The notes beneath the pieces are model-generated. The model worked only from the letters and a program-made list of their open reading frames with translations. It had not been told where the DNA came from and did not search any database. A stretch of DNA of 64,000 bases from Flavobacterium granuli (lineage in GTDB: Bacteria > Bacteroidota > Bacteroidia > Flavobacteriales > Flavobacteriaceae): positions 62,001-126,000 of the forward strand of contig NZ_FQWO01000007.1 in NCBI RefSeq assembly GCF_900129705.1, given 5' to 3'. Below, in pieces: positions 55,815-64,000 of this stretch; positions within the stretch are counted from its first letter, which is position 1, and each line of letters starts with the position of its first letter. The translations under genes and the position numbers were made by a program.

Positions 55815-57020
55815 ATGTCAAGTCATTATCAAATAGTAATCATAGGTGGAGGAAATGCTGGTCTTTCAGTAGCTTCGCAATTACTTCGAAAAAGAAGCAA
55901 TTTAAATATTGCAATTATTGAACCTTCCGAGAAACATTACTATCAGCCAGCTTGGACTTTAGTTGGTGCAGGAGTTTATGATATCAATAAAACGGTAAAG
56001 AAGGAAAAGGATTTTATACCAAAAGGAACTACTTGGATAAAAGAAGCAGTAACTAAATTTGAACCGCAACTGAATACAGTCGTTTGTACTAATGGTAAAG
56101 AAATTAGTTATGATTTTTTAATTGTATGTCCAGGCATACAATTAGATTGGGGAAAAATTAAAGGTTTGAAAGAAACGTTAGGAAAAAATAATGTAAGCAG
56201 TAATTATTCTTTTGAATTTGCACCGAAAACATGGGAGTTCATAAAAAACTTCGAAGGAGGAACAGCAATTTTTACCAATCCGAAGGGCGCTATAAAATGT
56301 GGTGGAGCACCCCATAAAGTTATGTATTTAGCGGTCGATTATTGGCGTAAAAAAGGAATCCTCGATAAATGTGATGTTCATTACCTTTCTGGTGGAAGTA
56401 TCATTTTTGGAATAAAAGAATACGCAAAAACTTTGGACGAAGTAGTAAAAAGAGGAAATATAAAAACTCATTTTAAAGTAGATGTTACTGAAATTGATGG
56501 GGATAAAAAAATTGCGTTTTACGAACAGGAAAATAGCAACGGTGAAGTAGAACGAAAATCAATTCCATTTGATTTATGCCATGCTGTACCCCCACAATCA
56601 GCACCAGACTTTATTAAAGAAAGCCCACTCACGAATCTGACAATCCCATTAGGATATGTTGATGTTGACAAATATACAATGCAACACAATAAGTTTTCAA
56701 ATGTATTTTCATTGGGAGACAGCTCAAGCGCCCCTTGCGGAAAATCAGGTGCAGCCATACGCAAACAAGCTCCTGTAGTTGTTGCAAATGTACTTTCGAT
56801 ACTAGACAATAAACAACCTACAGCAAAATACGATGGTTATGCAGCTTGCCCAATTCCTACTCAATACGGAAAATTAATGTTAGCTGAGTTTGATTACAGC
56901 AATACTCCGAAAATGTCTTTTCCTATTGATCAAGCAAAACCAAGATGGTCAATGTGGATATTAAAAACAAAAGTTTTACCCTGGCTATATTGGAATAAAA
57001 TATTGAAAGGAACAGCGTAA
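55815..57020 (+). CDS. sqr: sulfide:quinone oxidoreductase, copy 2
   Basis: This 401-residue paralogue of copy 1 is nearly identical in the FAD motif (IIGGGNAGLSVAS), KCGGAPHK cysteine region and C-terminus. It differs in LGDSSSAPCGKSGAA (serine in place of the first cysteine of copy 1) and lacks the insertion near residue 245. The catalytic cysteine pair is preserved. It follows the efflux operon after 118 bases and precedes the cbb3 operon, so its electrons can reach the oxidase through quinone. No good Crp-type site with the conserved spacing is seen upstream. Confidence 0.9.
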   Translation: MSSHYQIVIIGGGNAGLSVASQLLRKRSNLNIAIIEPSEKHYYQPAWTLVGAGVYDINKTVKKEKDFIPKGTTWIKEAVTKFEPQLNTVVCTNGKEISYDFLIVCPGIQLDWGKIKGLKETLGKNNVSSNYSFEFAPKTWEFIKNFEGGTAIFTNPKGAIKCGGAPHKVMYLAVDYWRKKGILDKCDVHYLSGGSIIFGIKEYAKTLDEVVKRGNIKTHFKVDVTEIDGDKKIAFYEQENSNGEVERKSIPFDLCHAVPPQSAPDFIKESPLTNLTIPLGYVDVDKYTMQHNKFSNVFSLGDSSSAPCGKSGAAIRKQAPVVVANVLSILDNKQPTAKYDGYAACPIPTQYGKLMLAEFDYSNTPKMSFPIDQAKPRWSMWILKTKVLPWLYWNKILKGTA

Positions 57021-57116
57021 TAGATATCTTTTTAAAAATAAAAAGTACCACTATTAACTCTTTTTTTTTAATTATCTTTAAAAGAATTCTACAATATAAT
57101 TTTAATACAAATAATT

Positions 57117-59273
57117 ATGGCTTTTCAAATGAAACATACCTTTTCAAAGCAGATCCTTTTTGTAGCATTAACTTTCCTTTTACCATTAACGGCAAGTGCT
57201 CAAACGGATAGTGGAGTAAGTTTTTTTCCAAATAAATCAATAGGTTTTTTAGGATTAATGATGAGCTTAATTATAATAATTGTTGGGCTGGTATTCCTTT
57301 TAGTTCTAAAACTAAATACTGTTGCTACTCATTTTCTAAATGATAAAAATTTGGCTAAAAAAGATAAATTTAAAAAATACTTCAATAACTTAAGTGCTTC
57401 AGAAATTGAAATTTTAAAAAGGAAACAAAATCAATCCAATAAAATCATATCAGTTCTGATTCTCGGTGTTATTTCACTGCTTCCGCAAGTAACTTTTGCA
57501 CAAACTGCACCTGCAAATAGAGCACATTTATTTTCTGAACCGGGAGTTATTATTACTTTAGTTTTGGTATTTATTCCTTTATTTTTCGCTCTTTTATATT
57601 TAGCGATAAAAGTAAACAAGGGATTTAATCAGTTCTTCAACTCACAAAAAATAAAAGAAGCTGAAGAATTAGCAGCATATCTTTCTAGTCCAGAAAACAT
57701 TCCTCCAATTGAAAAATTAGAAGAACTGAAACAAAAACTGGATTATAGCCTATCATCAACCGAATTATCCGGCACTGAAATAGCTGAAGACAAAAAAGGA
57801 TTACTGAAAAGCATTAGTTCAGAAACAAATTATCGTTATTTTGCTATAAAACGTCCCCCAATAAAACGCCCTAAAATTGATCCACAACTGACTAAATTGA
57901 TTTTATGGTTTTTGGGCACAGCTGTATTTTGGTTGTTTATAGGAAGTAGTGTTGGTGAATATGTAGGTATTAAATTTATTGCACCGGATGCAGATACCTT
58001 CAGTTGGTTGAGCATAGGAAGACTTAGAGCAGTTCATACCAATTTAGTTTTTTGGGCTTGGGCTACTATCGGAATCATGGGATTGGGTTATTATATCGTT
58101 CCAATGGTGAGTAATGCCCCTTTGCACAGTATAAAAAATGGCTGGACGGCTTTGATATGTGTGAATGTAGCGATGTTGGTTGGTGGCATATCTTTAATGG
58201 CTGGAATTAATAATGGTGGTGGTGAATATCGTGAAATTATTTGGCCAATAATGGCAGTATGGGCTTATGGTTTGATGCTTACCGTGATTAACTTTATTAA
58301 AACTGTAGCAAAAAGAACCACACATGAAATATACATCTCTAATTGGTTCATTATTGCTTCGTACATTTTCATCCTTATTGTTGCTATAATTGCTTATATC
58401 CCAATGGGGCAAGATGGTATTGGTGAAACCATAGTGCAAGGATATTATATGCATCAGGCCGTTGGAATGTGGTTTATGTTTTCTATGCTTGGGGTCTTAT
58501 ATTACCTGCTGCCACAACAACTGAACAAACCTATCTATTCCTACAGTTTAGGAGTGCTGGCCTTTTGGTCACAAATTCTTTTTTATACTGTAATTGGAAC
58601 TCATCATTTTGTTTTTAGTGCGTTACCTTGGTGGCTGCAAACTGTTGCTATTGTTGGAAGCGTTGGTATGCTTATTCCAGTTACCGCTGGTACCATAAAT
58701 TATCTAATGACATTTAGAGGTTCTTGGGGAAAAATAAGTAATAGTTATTCCCTTCCATTCTTCTTTGTGGGTGTTATCTATTATTTTACAGGTTCTTTCC
58801 AAGGTACTGCGGAAGCCTTCAGATCTACTAATCTAATTTGGCATTTTACTGATTTTACTATTGCTCACTCTCATATAACCATGTATGGTATCATTACCTT
58901 TTTATTGTTTGGAAGTATTTATGCCATTGTGCCAAGACTTACTGGTAAAGAACCACCACAGCTGGGTGTTGGTGCTCATTTTTGGTTGGCTTTAATAGGC
59001 TTACAATTTTACACCATACCACTTATGATTGGTGGTACGCTCAAAGGATTGATGTGGGCAGAAGGAAAACCATTTATTGATAGTGTGGTAATGATGGGCC
59101 CGTATTGGTTGTGGAGAGCTATCGGAGGAACGTTAATGTGGCTTTCTCATATTGTTTTGGCTTACAATATGTATAAAATGATGAAACCTACAATTGAGAT
59201 TGATATAAAAGAAAAAGCATTTGAATTGATCAATCAAAATATTGACACGAATGCAGTTGAAACTAAAATATAA
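57117..59273 (+). CDS. ccoN: cbb3-type oxidase subunit I (CcoN) with long N-terminal extension
   Basis: This 718-residue protein joins a 250-residue N-terminal extension to a complete CcoN (about 250-700). The expected ligands are present: H307 (low-spin heme), H446 in YMHQAVGMWF, H496/H497 in THHFVFSALPWW, and H584/H586 in AHSHITM. The extension contains two similar units, each a hydrophobic segment, an AQT motif and a second hydrophobic segment followed by a charged helix (about 5-85 and 108-190), which suggests an internal duplication. Normal CcoN is about 480 residues. The extension could dock the partner subunits, but its role is unknown. Confidence 0.88.
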   Translation: MAFQMKHTFSKQILFVALTFLLPLTASAQTDSGVSFFPNKSIGFLGLMMSLIIIIVGLVFLLVLKLNTVATHFLNDKNLAKKDKFKKYFNNLSASEIEILKRKQNQSNKIISVLILGVISLLPQVTFAQTAPANRAHLFSEPGVIITLVLVFIPLFFALLYLAIKVNKGFNQFFNSQKIKEAEELAAYLSSPENIPPIEKLEELKQKLDYSLSSTELSGTEIAEDKKGLLKSISSETNYRYFAIKRPPIKRPKIDPQLTKLILWFLGTAVFWLFIGSSVGEYVGIKFIAPDADTFSWLSIGRLRAVHTNLVFWAWATIGIMGLGYYIVPMVSNAPLHSIKNGWTALICVNVAMLVGGISLMAGINNGGGEYREIIWPIMAVWAYGLMLTVINFIKTVAKRTTHEIYISNWFIIASYIFILIVAIIAYIPMGQDGIGETIVQGYYMHQAVGMWFMFSMLGVLYYLLPQQLNKPIYSYSLGVLAFWSQILFYTVIGTHHFVFSALPWWLQTVAIVGSVGMLIPVTAGTINYLMTFRGSWGKISNSYSLPFFFVGVIYYFTGSFQGTAEAFRSTNLIWHFTDFTIAHSHITMYGIITFLLFGSIYAIVPRLTGKEPPQLGVGAHFWLALIGLQFYTIPLMIGGTLKGLMWAEGKPFIDSVVMMGPYWLWRAIGGTLMWLSHIVLAYNMYKMMKPTIEIDIKEKAFELINQNIDTNAVETKI

Positions 59274-59279
59274 ATAACG

Positions 59280-60293
59280 ATGAGTCTATTTCACGAACAT
59301 AAGAAACTCTTTTCACTTGCTACAATTCTTTTTGGTACACTAACGCTTTTTGTTGCCGTTCTTCCATCACAATACAATCAAGAAAATAATGCCCCATTAT
59401 ATGGAAGTATTCCGCTTACTAAAGAGCAAGAAGCCGGACGACAAATTTACATTCGAGAGGGATGTGTCGGGTGTCACTCGCAACAAGTTCGAAATGTAGA
59501 TATGGATAAAACTTGGGGCGACAGACCCGGGATAGCAGCTGACTATGCTCTAAGTACGCGAAAAAGTATCTGGCAAAATGCTGGAACTTTAATGGGTACA
59601 GAACGAACCGGTCCGGATTTAACCAATATTGGTGTAAGGCAACCGAGCCAGGATTGGCATTTGGTTCACTTATACAACCCCAGGACTGTCATGCCTCAAT
59701 CCATTATGGCACCTTATCCCTGGTTATTTAAAATTAAATCAAAAGCAGAAAAAGGGGATATAAAAGTGAATGTACCTAGTGAATTTATGCATGGTAAAAT
59801 TGGAGATGTAGTAGCTACTGAAGAGGCATTAAATTTAGTAGCGTATCTTCAATCATTAAAACAAGTAAAATTACCGGATGGCACACCTAATCCAGATTTT
59901 CTTTATAAAAAAGAGAAAAAAGAAACAGATGGTACGACAGGTGCTGGTGCAAAGGAATTAGATGGTGCCGAATTATATGCTGCCCAATGTATGAGTTGTC
60001 ATCAGCAAAATGGTGAAGGTCTAAAAGGTGCTTTTCCTCCTTTAAAAGGAAGTAAAATAGTATTAGATGACAATCCTGAAATTATGGTAGGTATCATTAT
60101 GAATGGCTATGACGCAAGAGAAGATTATGGAGTAATGCCCGCAGTAGGAACTAACGGAAATTTAAAAGCGGAAGAAGTTGCAGCCATAATGAACCATGAG
60201 AAAACAAGTTGGGGAAACACAGCTAAAAAGGTAACACCGGAACAAGTACAAAAATTAATGGATCTCGCAAAATTAAGTGCACCTAAACAATAA
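59280..60293 (+). CDS. ccoO: CcoO fused to a C-terminal cytochrome c domain
   Basis: This 337-residue protein has an N-terminal membrane anchor (about 10-29) and a typical CcoO heme-binding region with C62-x-x-C65-H66 (GCVGCHSQQ) and LVHLYNPRTVMPQSIMAPYPWLF. A second cytochrome c domain with C237-x-x-C240-H241 (QCMSCHQQNGEG) completes it. Normal CcoO has one heme and about 200 residues. The fused domain may replace the separate diheme CcoP, which is not found in the window. It starts 6 bases after ccoN. Confidence 0.9.
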   Translation: MSLFHEHKKLFSLATILFGTLTLFVAVLPSQYNQENNAPLYGSIPLTKEQEAGRQIYIREGCVGCHSQQVRNVDMDKTWGDRPGIAADYALSTRKSIWQNAGTLMGTERTGPDLTNIGVRQPSQDWHLVHLYNPRTVMPQSIMAPYPWLFKIKSKAEKGDIKVNVPSEFMHGKIGDVVATEEALNLVAYLQSLKQVKLPDGTPNPDFLYKKEKKETDGTTGAGAKELDGAELYAAQCMSCHQQNGEGLKGAFPPLKGSKIVLDDNPEIMVGIIMNGYDAREDYGVMPAVGTNGNLKAEEVAAIMNHEKTSWGNTAKKVTPEQVQKLMDLAKLSAPKQ

Positions 60294-60298
60294 GTAAG

Positions 60299-60559
60299 AT
60301 GAAAAAGTCACTATTTTCTATTCTGTTTTCAATACTATCAATAGCAACTTATGCCTGTCCGATGTGTGAAAAGCAACAGCCCAAAATTTTAAGAGGTATA
60401 GCACATGGTGCAGGTCCCGAAAGTAACTTGGACTATGTTATTGTATGGACTATGGTGGCTACCGTTCTTGTTACCTTATTTTTTGCCATAAAATATTTGG
60501 TAAAACCAAAAGAAACCGATGCAAATCATATAAAAAGAACCGTTATAAATTTCGAATAA
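60299..60559 (+). CDS. small CPMC-motif membrane protein of cbb3 operon
   Basis: This 86-residue protein has an N-terminal signal-like segment ending at C20, a CPMC motif (C20-C23) at the likely periplasmic edge, and a C-terminal membrane segment (about 47-67, VIVWTMVATVLVTLFFAIKYLV). It starts 5 bases after ccoO and ends 1 base before the next gene. CxxC at this position could carry copper or heme in oxidase assembly, but no family is recognised. Confidence 0.65.
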   Translation: MKKSLFSILFSILSIATYACPMCEKQQPKILRGIAHGAGPESNLDYVIVWTMVATVLVTLFFAIKYLVKPKETDANHIKRTVINFE

Positions 60560-60560
60560 A

Positions 60561-60959
60561 ATGGACAGTAAAAGCAAAATAATTATATTTGTAGATGATG
60601 AAATTCAACCCATCGGAGAATTTGATGCCCCTGTAAATTTTGAGTTAGATACTCGAAAACTGACTGATGGTTTACATCAACTAAAAATAGTTAGTAAGGA
60701 TCCATCTGGTAAAGAAGGCATCAGAATAATTCCTTTTACCGTTCGAAACGGTCCCGCTATTACCCTAGATGGATTAAAAGACAATGATGTTGTTGATGGA
60801 ATTTTACCTATGATGATTAATGCCTATGGAAAAGGAAATCAAAAACAATTTTTAATTTTTGGAAGCGAGACGCCTAAAAATGTACCGTCTTGGTTGTGGG
60901 CTGCTATAATTGTTTTTGTTGCTTGGGCAATTTATTATATAATAACTTCTTTAGGATAA
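60561..60959 (+). CDS. C-terminally anchored beta-sandwich-like protein of cbb3 operon
   Basis: This 132-residue protein has an N-terminal region of alternating strands (IIIFVDDEIQPIGEFDAPVNFELDTRKLTDGLHQLKIVSKD, Ig/Fn-like) and one C-terminal membrane segment (about 110-130). No signal peptide is seen. It overlaps neither neighbour but sits 1 base after the CPMC gene and 7 before an AraC-type gene. It is perhaps an extra oxidase subunit; I do not recognise a named family. Confidence 0.6.
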   Translation: MDSKSKIIIFVDDEIQPIGEFDAPVNFELDTRKLTDGLHQLKIVSKDPSGKEGIRIIPFTVRNGPAITLDGLKDNDVVDGILPMMINAYGKGNQKQFLIFGSETPKNVPSWLWAAIIVFVAWAIYYIITSLG

Positions 60960-60966
60960 TTAATTT

Positions 60967-61851
60967 ATGAATGAAATTAAAAATATCAAATGTAGTGAAG
61001 TAACACAAAATGAACTAAAGTTTGCGGTGTATCATACTTCGGATTTTTTACCTTTTATGCAAAAATTAAATATTCCGCACCGCCATAATTATTACATGAT
61101 TTTGCTTAATGAAAAAAATACAGGATCACAATTGATTGATTTTAAAGAATCTCCCATTGAACCGCTATCTGTAACATGTATGTATAATGGACAAATTCAC
61201 CAATGGCTGGATTTTGATAAAATTGAGGGATATATATTAGTATTCGAAAGTGATTTTTTTGCACTTCGGTATCAAAACTATCAGTTGAGCGAGTTTTCGT
61301 TTCTCACCTATCGTCATAAGCAGCCCTATTTAAAAATTGCTGTAGAAAAATTTGAACGCTTAAAATCAATTGCAATATGGATGTTAAATGAATATAAAAC
61401 CAATGAAGCTGATTATGAGAAAAGTTTACGTTCCCTGCTTAATTTATTATTAATAGATTTAAACCGATTGTTTGAACCTATACCTAAAAACACTGAATTC
61501 AGTCAATCCTTGCAACTTGTTCATCATTTTGAAGAACTGATAGACAAACATTATAAACAAAAACACTTTGTAAAAGAGTATGCTTCCATAATGTATATTC
61601 GTCCCAATTACCTCAATTCCGTTTGCAACGATGTTGTAAATATAGCAGCCGGGGAATTAATTAGAAATAGAATCCTGCTAGAAGCCAAGCGCTTACTTAT
61701 CCACGAACAAAAAACAGTTGCTGAAATTGCTTATGAATTAGGCTTTGAAGACAATTCCTATTTTGGTCGCTTCTTCAAGAAGTATGAAAACATAACCCCT
61801 GATGCATTCAAACGGAAATTTATTAATACAAGTCAATTCTACCAACTTTAA
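60967..61851 (+). CDS. AraC-family regulator of oxidase cluster
   Basis: This 294-residue protein has an N-terminal cupin-like sensing domain (about 15-110, FMQKLNIPHRHNYYMILLNEKNTGS) and a C-terminal double HTH (about 195-290, EYASIMYIRPNYLNSVCNDVV, then EIAYELGFEDNSYFGRFFKKYENITPDAFK). It is at the end of the cbb3 operon and just before the Crp/Fnr-type site of the DUF983-cyd operon, so it may tune either oxidase set. Confidence 0.85.
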   Translation: MNEIKNIKCSEVTQNELKFAVYHTSDFLPFMQKLNIPHRHNYYMILLNEKNTGSQLIDFKESPIEPLSVTCMYNGQIHQWLDFDKIEGYILVFESDFFALRYQNYQLSEFSFLTYRHKQPYLKIAVEKFERLKSIAIWMLNEYKTNEADYEKSLRSLLNLLLIDLNRLFEPIPKNTEFSQSLQLVHHFEELIDKHYKQKHFVKEYASIMYIRPNYLNSVCNDVVNIAAGELIRNRILLEAKRLLIHEQKTVAEIAYELGFEDNSYFGRFFKKYENITPDAFKRKFINTSQFYQL

Positions 61852-61869
61852 ACAAACAAGTTCTTGTTA

Positions 61870-61885
61870 AGTAACAATTATCACA
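61870..61885. promoter_or_regulatory. Crp/Fnr-type site upstream of DUF983-cydAB
   Basis: AGTAACAATTATCACA is the reverse orientation of the tauE site with 14 of 16 matching bases. TATTTTTG starts at 61907, 29.5 bases from its centre, the same distance as in the other three promoters. Confidence 0.65.
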
Positions 61886-61929
61886 CACTACCTTGTCTTT
61901 AAAAACTATTTTTGATTAAAATATTAAAT

Positions 61930-62328
61930 ATGCTTCAATTCTTAAAAAATATATTTTCATTCAAATGTCCCCGATGCCATAAAGGAAACTTGTTCATAAA
62001 CAAATGGTATAATATCACCGATGGTAATAAAATGGTCGAAAAATGTTCCTCCTGCAGTCAGCGCACTGAATTAGAACCTGGGTTTTATCAAGGCACTGGT
62101 TATGTAAGTTATGGATTAACGGTTGGTATATCAATAGTAACTTTTATCGCATGGATTGCTGCTACAGGTTACGGTTTCAAAAATAAAGAAGTGTTGTTAT
62201 GGTTTCCTCTAAATGTAATACTGCTTATCGCACTTCAACCGTGGTTAATGCGTTTATCAAGAGTGTTGTGGTTGACAATGTTTTTTCATGGTGATGATAA
62301 ATTTCACCCCAATAATACTAAAAAATAA
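61930..62328 (+). CDS. DUF983 membrane protein
   Basis: This 132-residue protein has two CxxC pairs near its N-terminus (FKCPRCHKGNLF and EKCSSCSQ, zinc-ribbon-like) and two to three membrane segments (about 55-115). DUF983 proteins often accompany heme-copper or bd oxidases, with an assembly role suggested but not proven. The ATG at 61930 gives a normal start (MLQFLKNIFSFKCPRC); an in-frame TTG at 61912 is less likely. It precedes cydA by 6 bases. Confidence 0.8.
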   Translation: MLQFLKNIFSFKCPRCHKGNLFINKWYNITDGNKMVEKCSSCSQRTELEPGFYQGTGYVSYGLTVGISIVTFIAWIAATGYGFKNKEVLLWFPLNVILLIALQPWLMRLSRVLWLTMFFHGDDKFHPNNTKK

Positions 62329-62334
62329 TTACTT

Positions 62335-63687
62335 ATGGACGTAGAGATTCTTGCTCGAATTCAGTTTGCTTTCACCATTGCTTTTCATTATATCTATCCT
62401 CCTTTAAGCATTGGGATCGGTTTGATTATGGTTCTTACTGAAGGACTTTACCTTAAAACCGGAAATAAAGAATATGAAATTTTAACGCGCTTTTGGATCA
62501 AAATATTTGCTTTAACATTTGGTATTGGTGTGGCTACCGGCATTATCATGGAATTTGAATTTGGTACCAATTGGGCCGTATATTCAAGATATGTAGGCGA
62601 TATTTTTGGTAGTGCTTTAGCTGCCGAAGGTTTATTTGCTTTTGGTTTAGAAAGTACTTTTTTGGGGGTTTTGCTTTTTGGATGGAATAGAGTGAAGCCT
62701 TGGGTCCATTTTGTTTCTACAGTAGGTGTTTTTTTAGGTTCCATGTTTTCGGCAGTTTGGATTGTAGTCGCTAATTCCTGGCAACAAACTCCAGCAGGAT
62801 TTCACATTGTAGGTGAAGGATTAATGGCGCGTGCCGAAGTAACTGATTTTTGGGCCATGGTGTTCAATCCTTCCAGTGTAGACCGAATCATTCATACTTG
62901 GCAAGGAGCGATTTTGGCGGGAGCATTTTTGGTGTTAAGTGTTCATGCTTATTATATCAGGAAAGGGCGCTATATCCAAATTTCTAAAAAAGCATTTAAA
63001 ATAGCACTTGTTGTTGCCACTATTTTTTCTTTAGGTCAGTTAGTGTCAGGGCACAGTTCAGCAGATGGCGTGGCGGTAAACCAACCCGCAAAATTAGCGG
63101 CAATGGAAGGGCATTTCGAAAAATCAGCACCTGCCGATTTGTATCTTTTGGGATGGGTTGATAAAGACAAACAAAAAGTTACCGGGATTGGTATTCCTGG
63201 TGGGCTATCGTTTTTAGTGCACCAAGATTTTAAAGCGCCGATTACGGGGTTGAATAGTTTTCCGGTGGAAGACCGACCAAGCCAGATTAATGCTGTTTTT
63301 CAGTTTTATCATATTATGATTGCTATTGGGATGGCTTTAATTGGATTATCATTGTTTGCTTGTTTTATGTGGTGGCGTGGAAAATTATTTGAAACTAAAT
63401 GGCTGTTGTGGATTTTTTCGTTCGCTGTAATTTTACCACAAATAGCCAACCAAGTAGGATGGTTTGCAGCCGAAATGGGAAGACAACCTTGGGTAGTTTA
63501 TGGTCTGTTACGAACCGATAAAGCTTTTTCACAAGAAGTGACTTCCAGTCACATCCTCTTTTCTTTAATCTTATTTTTAGTGGTTTATACGATCCTTTTT
63601 GTTTTATTCATCTATATGGTCAACAAAAAAATCAAACACGGCCCTTATGAAGAAGCTCAGAAACCGGTAAATTTCACAACCATTTAA
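62335..63687 (+). CDS. cydA: cytochrome bd oxidase subunit I, short Q-loop type
   Basis: This 450-residue protein has IAFHYIYPPLSIG with the N-terminal heme b595-type histidine, GIIMEFEFGTNWAVYSRYVGDIFG with conserved acidic residues, IIHTWQGAI with the heme b558-type histidine, and the GRQPW signature near the C-terminus. The Q-loop between AVNQPAKLAAMEG and the next helix is short, compared with the about 520-residue E. coli CydA. Bd oxidases tolerate sulfide better than heme-copper oxidases, which fits the sulfide regulon. It is followed by cydB. Confidence 0.93.
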   Translation: MDVEILARIQFAFTIAFHYIYPPLSIGIGLIMVLTEGLYLKTGNKEYEILTRFWIKIFALTFGIGVATGIIMEFEFGTNWAVYSRYVGDIFGSALAAEGLFAFGLESTFLGVLLFGWNRVKPWVHFVSTVGVFLGSMFSAVWIVVANSWQQTPAGFHIVGEGLMARAEVTDFWAMVFNPSSVDRIIHTWQGAILAGAFLVLSVHAYYIRKGRYIQISKKAFKIALVVATIFSLGQLVSGHSSADGVAVNQPAKLAAMEGHFEKSAPADLYLLGWVDKDKQKVTGIGIPGGLSFLVHQDFKAPITGLNSFPVEDRPSQINAVFQFYHIMIAIGMALIGLSLFACFMWWRGKLFETKWLLWIFSFAVILPQIANQVGWFAAEMGRQPWVVYGLLRTDKAFSQEVTSSHILFSLILFLVVYTILFVLFIYMVNKKIKHGPYEEAQKPVNFTTI

Positions 63688-63708
63688 AAAACTTAAAAAT
63701 TATCAATT

Positions 63709-64000
63709 ATGGAATATTTTTTAGGAGTTGATTATCCTACTTTATGGTATTTAGTCATAGGCCTTTTATTTTCAGGTTATGCCATTTTAGAAGGGTTTGA
63801 TTTTGGAGCCGGTGCCTGGCATCTATTTTTAAAAAAAGATTTAAGTCGCAGAATTGCTATCAATGCAATTGCTCCTGTTTGGGATGCTAATCAAGTATGG
63901 CTCGTTATTGGTGGTGGTGCTTTATTTGCTGGGTTTCCGGTAATGTACGCCACAATGTTATCGGCAATGTATGTTCCCTTTATGCTCTTTCTAATGTTTA
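63709..64000 (+). CDS. cydB: cytochrome bd oxidase subunit II (partial at window edge)
   Basis: The ATG at 63709 opens a frame reading MEYFLGVDYPTLWYLVIGLL, then GYAILEGFDFGAGAWHLFL, then VWDANQVWLVIGGGALFAGFP, the N-terminal signature of CydB. It continues to the window end, so only the first 97 residues are seen. It is 21 bases after cydA, the standard order. Confidence 0.92.
   Translation, partial: MEYFLGVDYPTLWYLVIGLLFSGYAILEGFDFGAGAWHLFLKKDLSRRIAINAIAPVWDANQVWLVIGGGALFAGFPVMYATMLSAMYVPFMLFLMF

Overview
The window is AT-rich Bacteroidota DNA, most likely from a flavobacterial or closely related lineage. The evidence is a SusC/SusD pair, a CTnDOT-type set of conjugation genes (ParA-like TraA, DUF3408 TraB, MobA/MobB/MobC, DUF1896, DUF3945, TopB, RteC), a DUF6520 peptide, and -7 promoter boxes of the TAnnTTTG type. 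No rRNA, tRNA, CRISPR array or complete insertion sequence was recognised.

Region 1 (1-4775, + strand) is a tightly overlapping five-gene cassette that reads as an ABC three-component (ABC-3C) conflict system. It has the C-terminal part of an effector, a middle component, a DUF3732 Rad50-like ATPase, a NdpA/YejK-like nucleoid-associated protein and a TIGR02391 protein. It stops 13 bases before the end of the traD-like gene, so it sits exactly where the rest of a tra operon would be expected.

Region 2 (4789-31346) is the backbone of an integrative conjugative element (ICE). traA-traB-traD-like run leftward and mobA-mobB and mobC run rightward, with a hairpin-rich, oriT-like region between the two arms. 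A 1797-residue methylase/helicase, DUF1896, topB, ORF6N, DUF3945, an HTH protein and rteC follow. A 14-bp motif, GCCAAA-N4-GCCA, occurs four times in this backbone. Embedded cargo is a type I restriction-modification operon, hsdR-hsdS-prrC-hsdM, in which prrC encodes an anticodon nuclease with its predicted catalytic Arg/Glu/His triad. A Cro/C1-type regulator gene just upstream is destroyed by two in-frame TAA codons. No integrase or att site is visible, so the ICE ends are not defined here.

Region 3 (31462-44698) holds an 809-residue alpha-oxoamine-synthase/GNAT fusion, a DUF7793-type protein, an AraC-type regulator, a MauE-like membrane protein with a large extracytoplasmic domain, a secreted four-cysteine DUF6520 peptide, and a divergent SusC-SusD-S9 peptidase operon. 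CTCCCGA direct repeats spaced 21 bp lie upstream of both the fusion/DUF7793 divergent promoter and the MauE gene, which suggests one AraC-controlled locus that handles a peptide.

Region 4 (44699-47480) is gene-poor. It contains a strongly structured 95-base inverted repeat, an XRE regulator, a decayed lipoprotein-like gene and a fragment of a serine recombinase.

Region 5 (47481-64000) is a sulfide and oxygen-respiration island. It has a Crp/Fnr regulator, a TauE/SafE permease, two sulfide:quinone reductases, a TetR-cupin-TolC-HlyD-FtsX-ABC efflux operon, an unusual cbb3 oxidase operon (CcoN with an N-terminal extension and CcoO fused to a cytochrome c domain), an AraC regulator, a DUF983 protein and a cytochrome bd oxidase (cydA, partial cydB). 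Four near-palindromic TGTGA-N6-TCACA sites lie upstream of tauE, sqr-1, tetR and the DUF983-cyd operon. Each is the same distance from a TAnnTTTG-like box, which predicts a class-II Crp/Fnr regulon.
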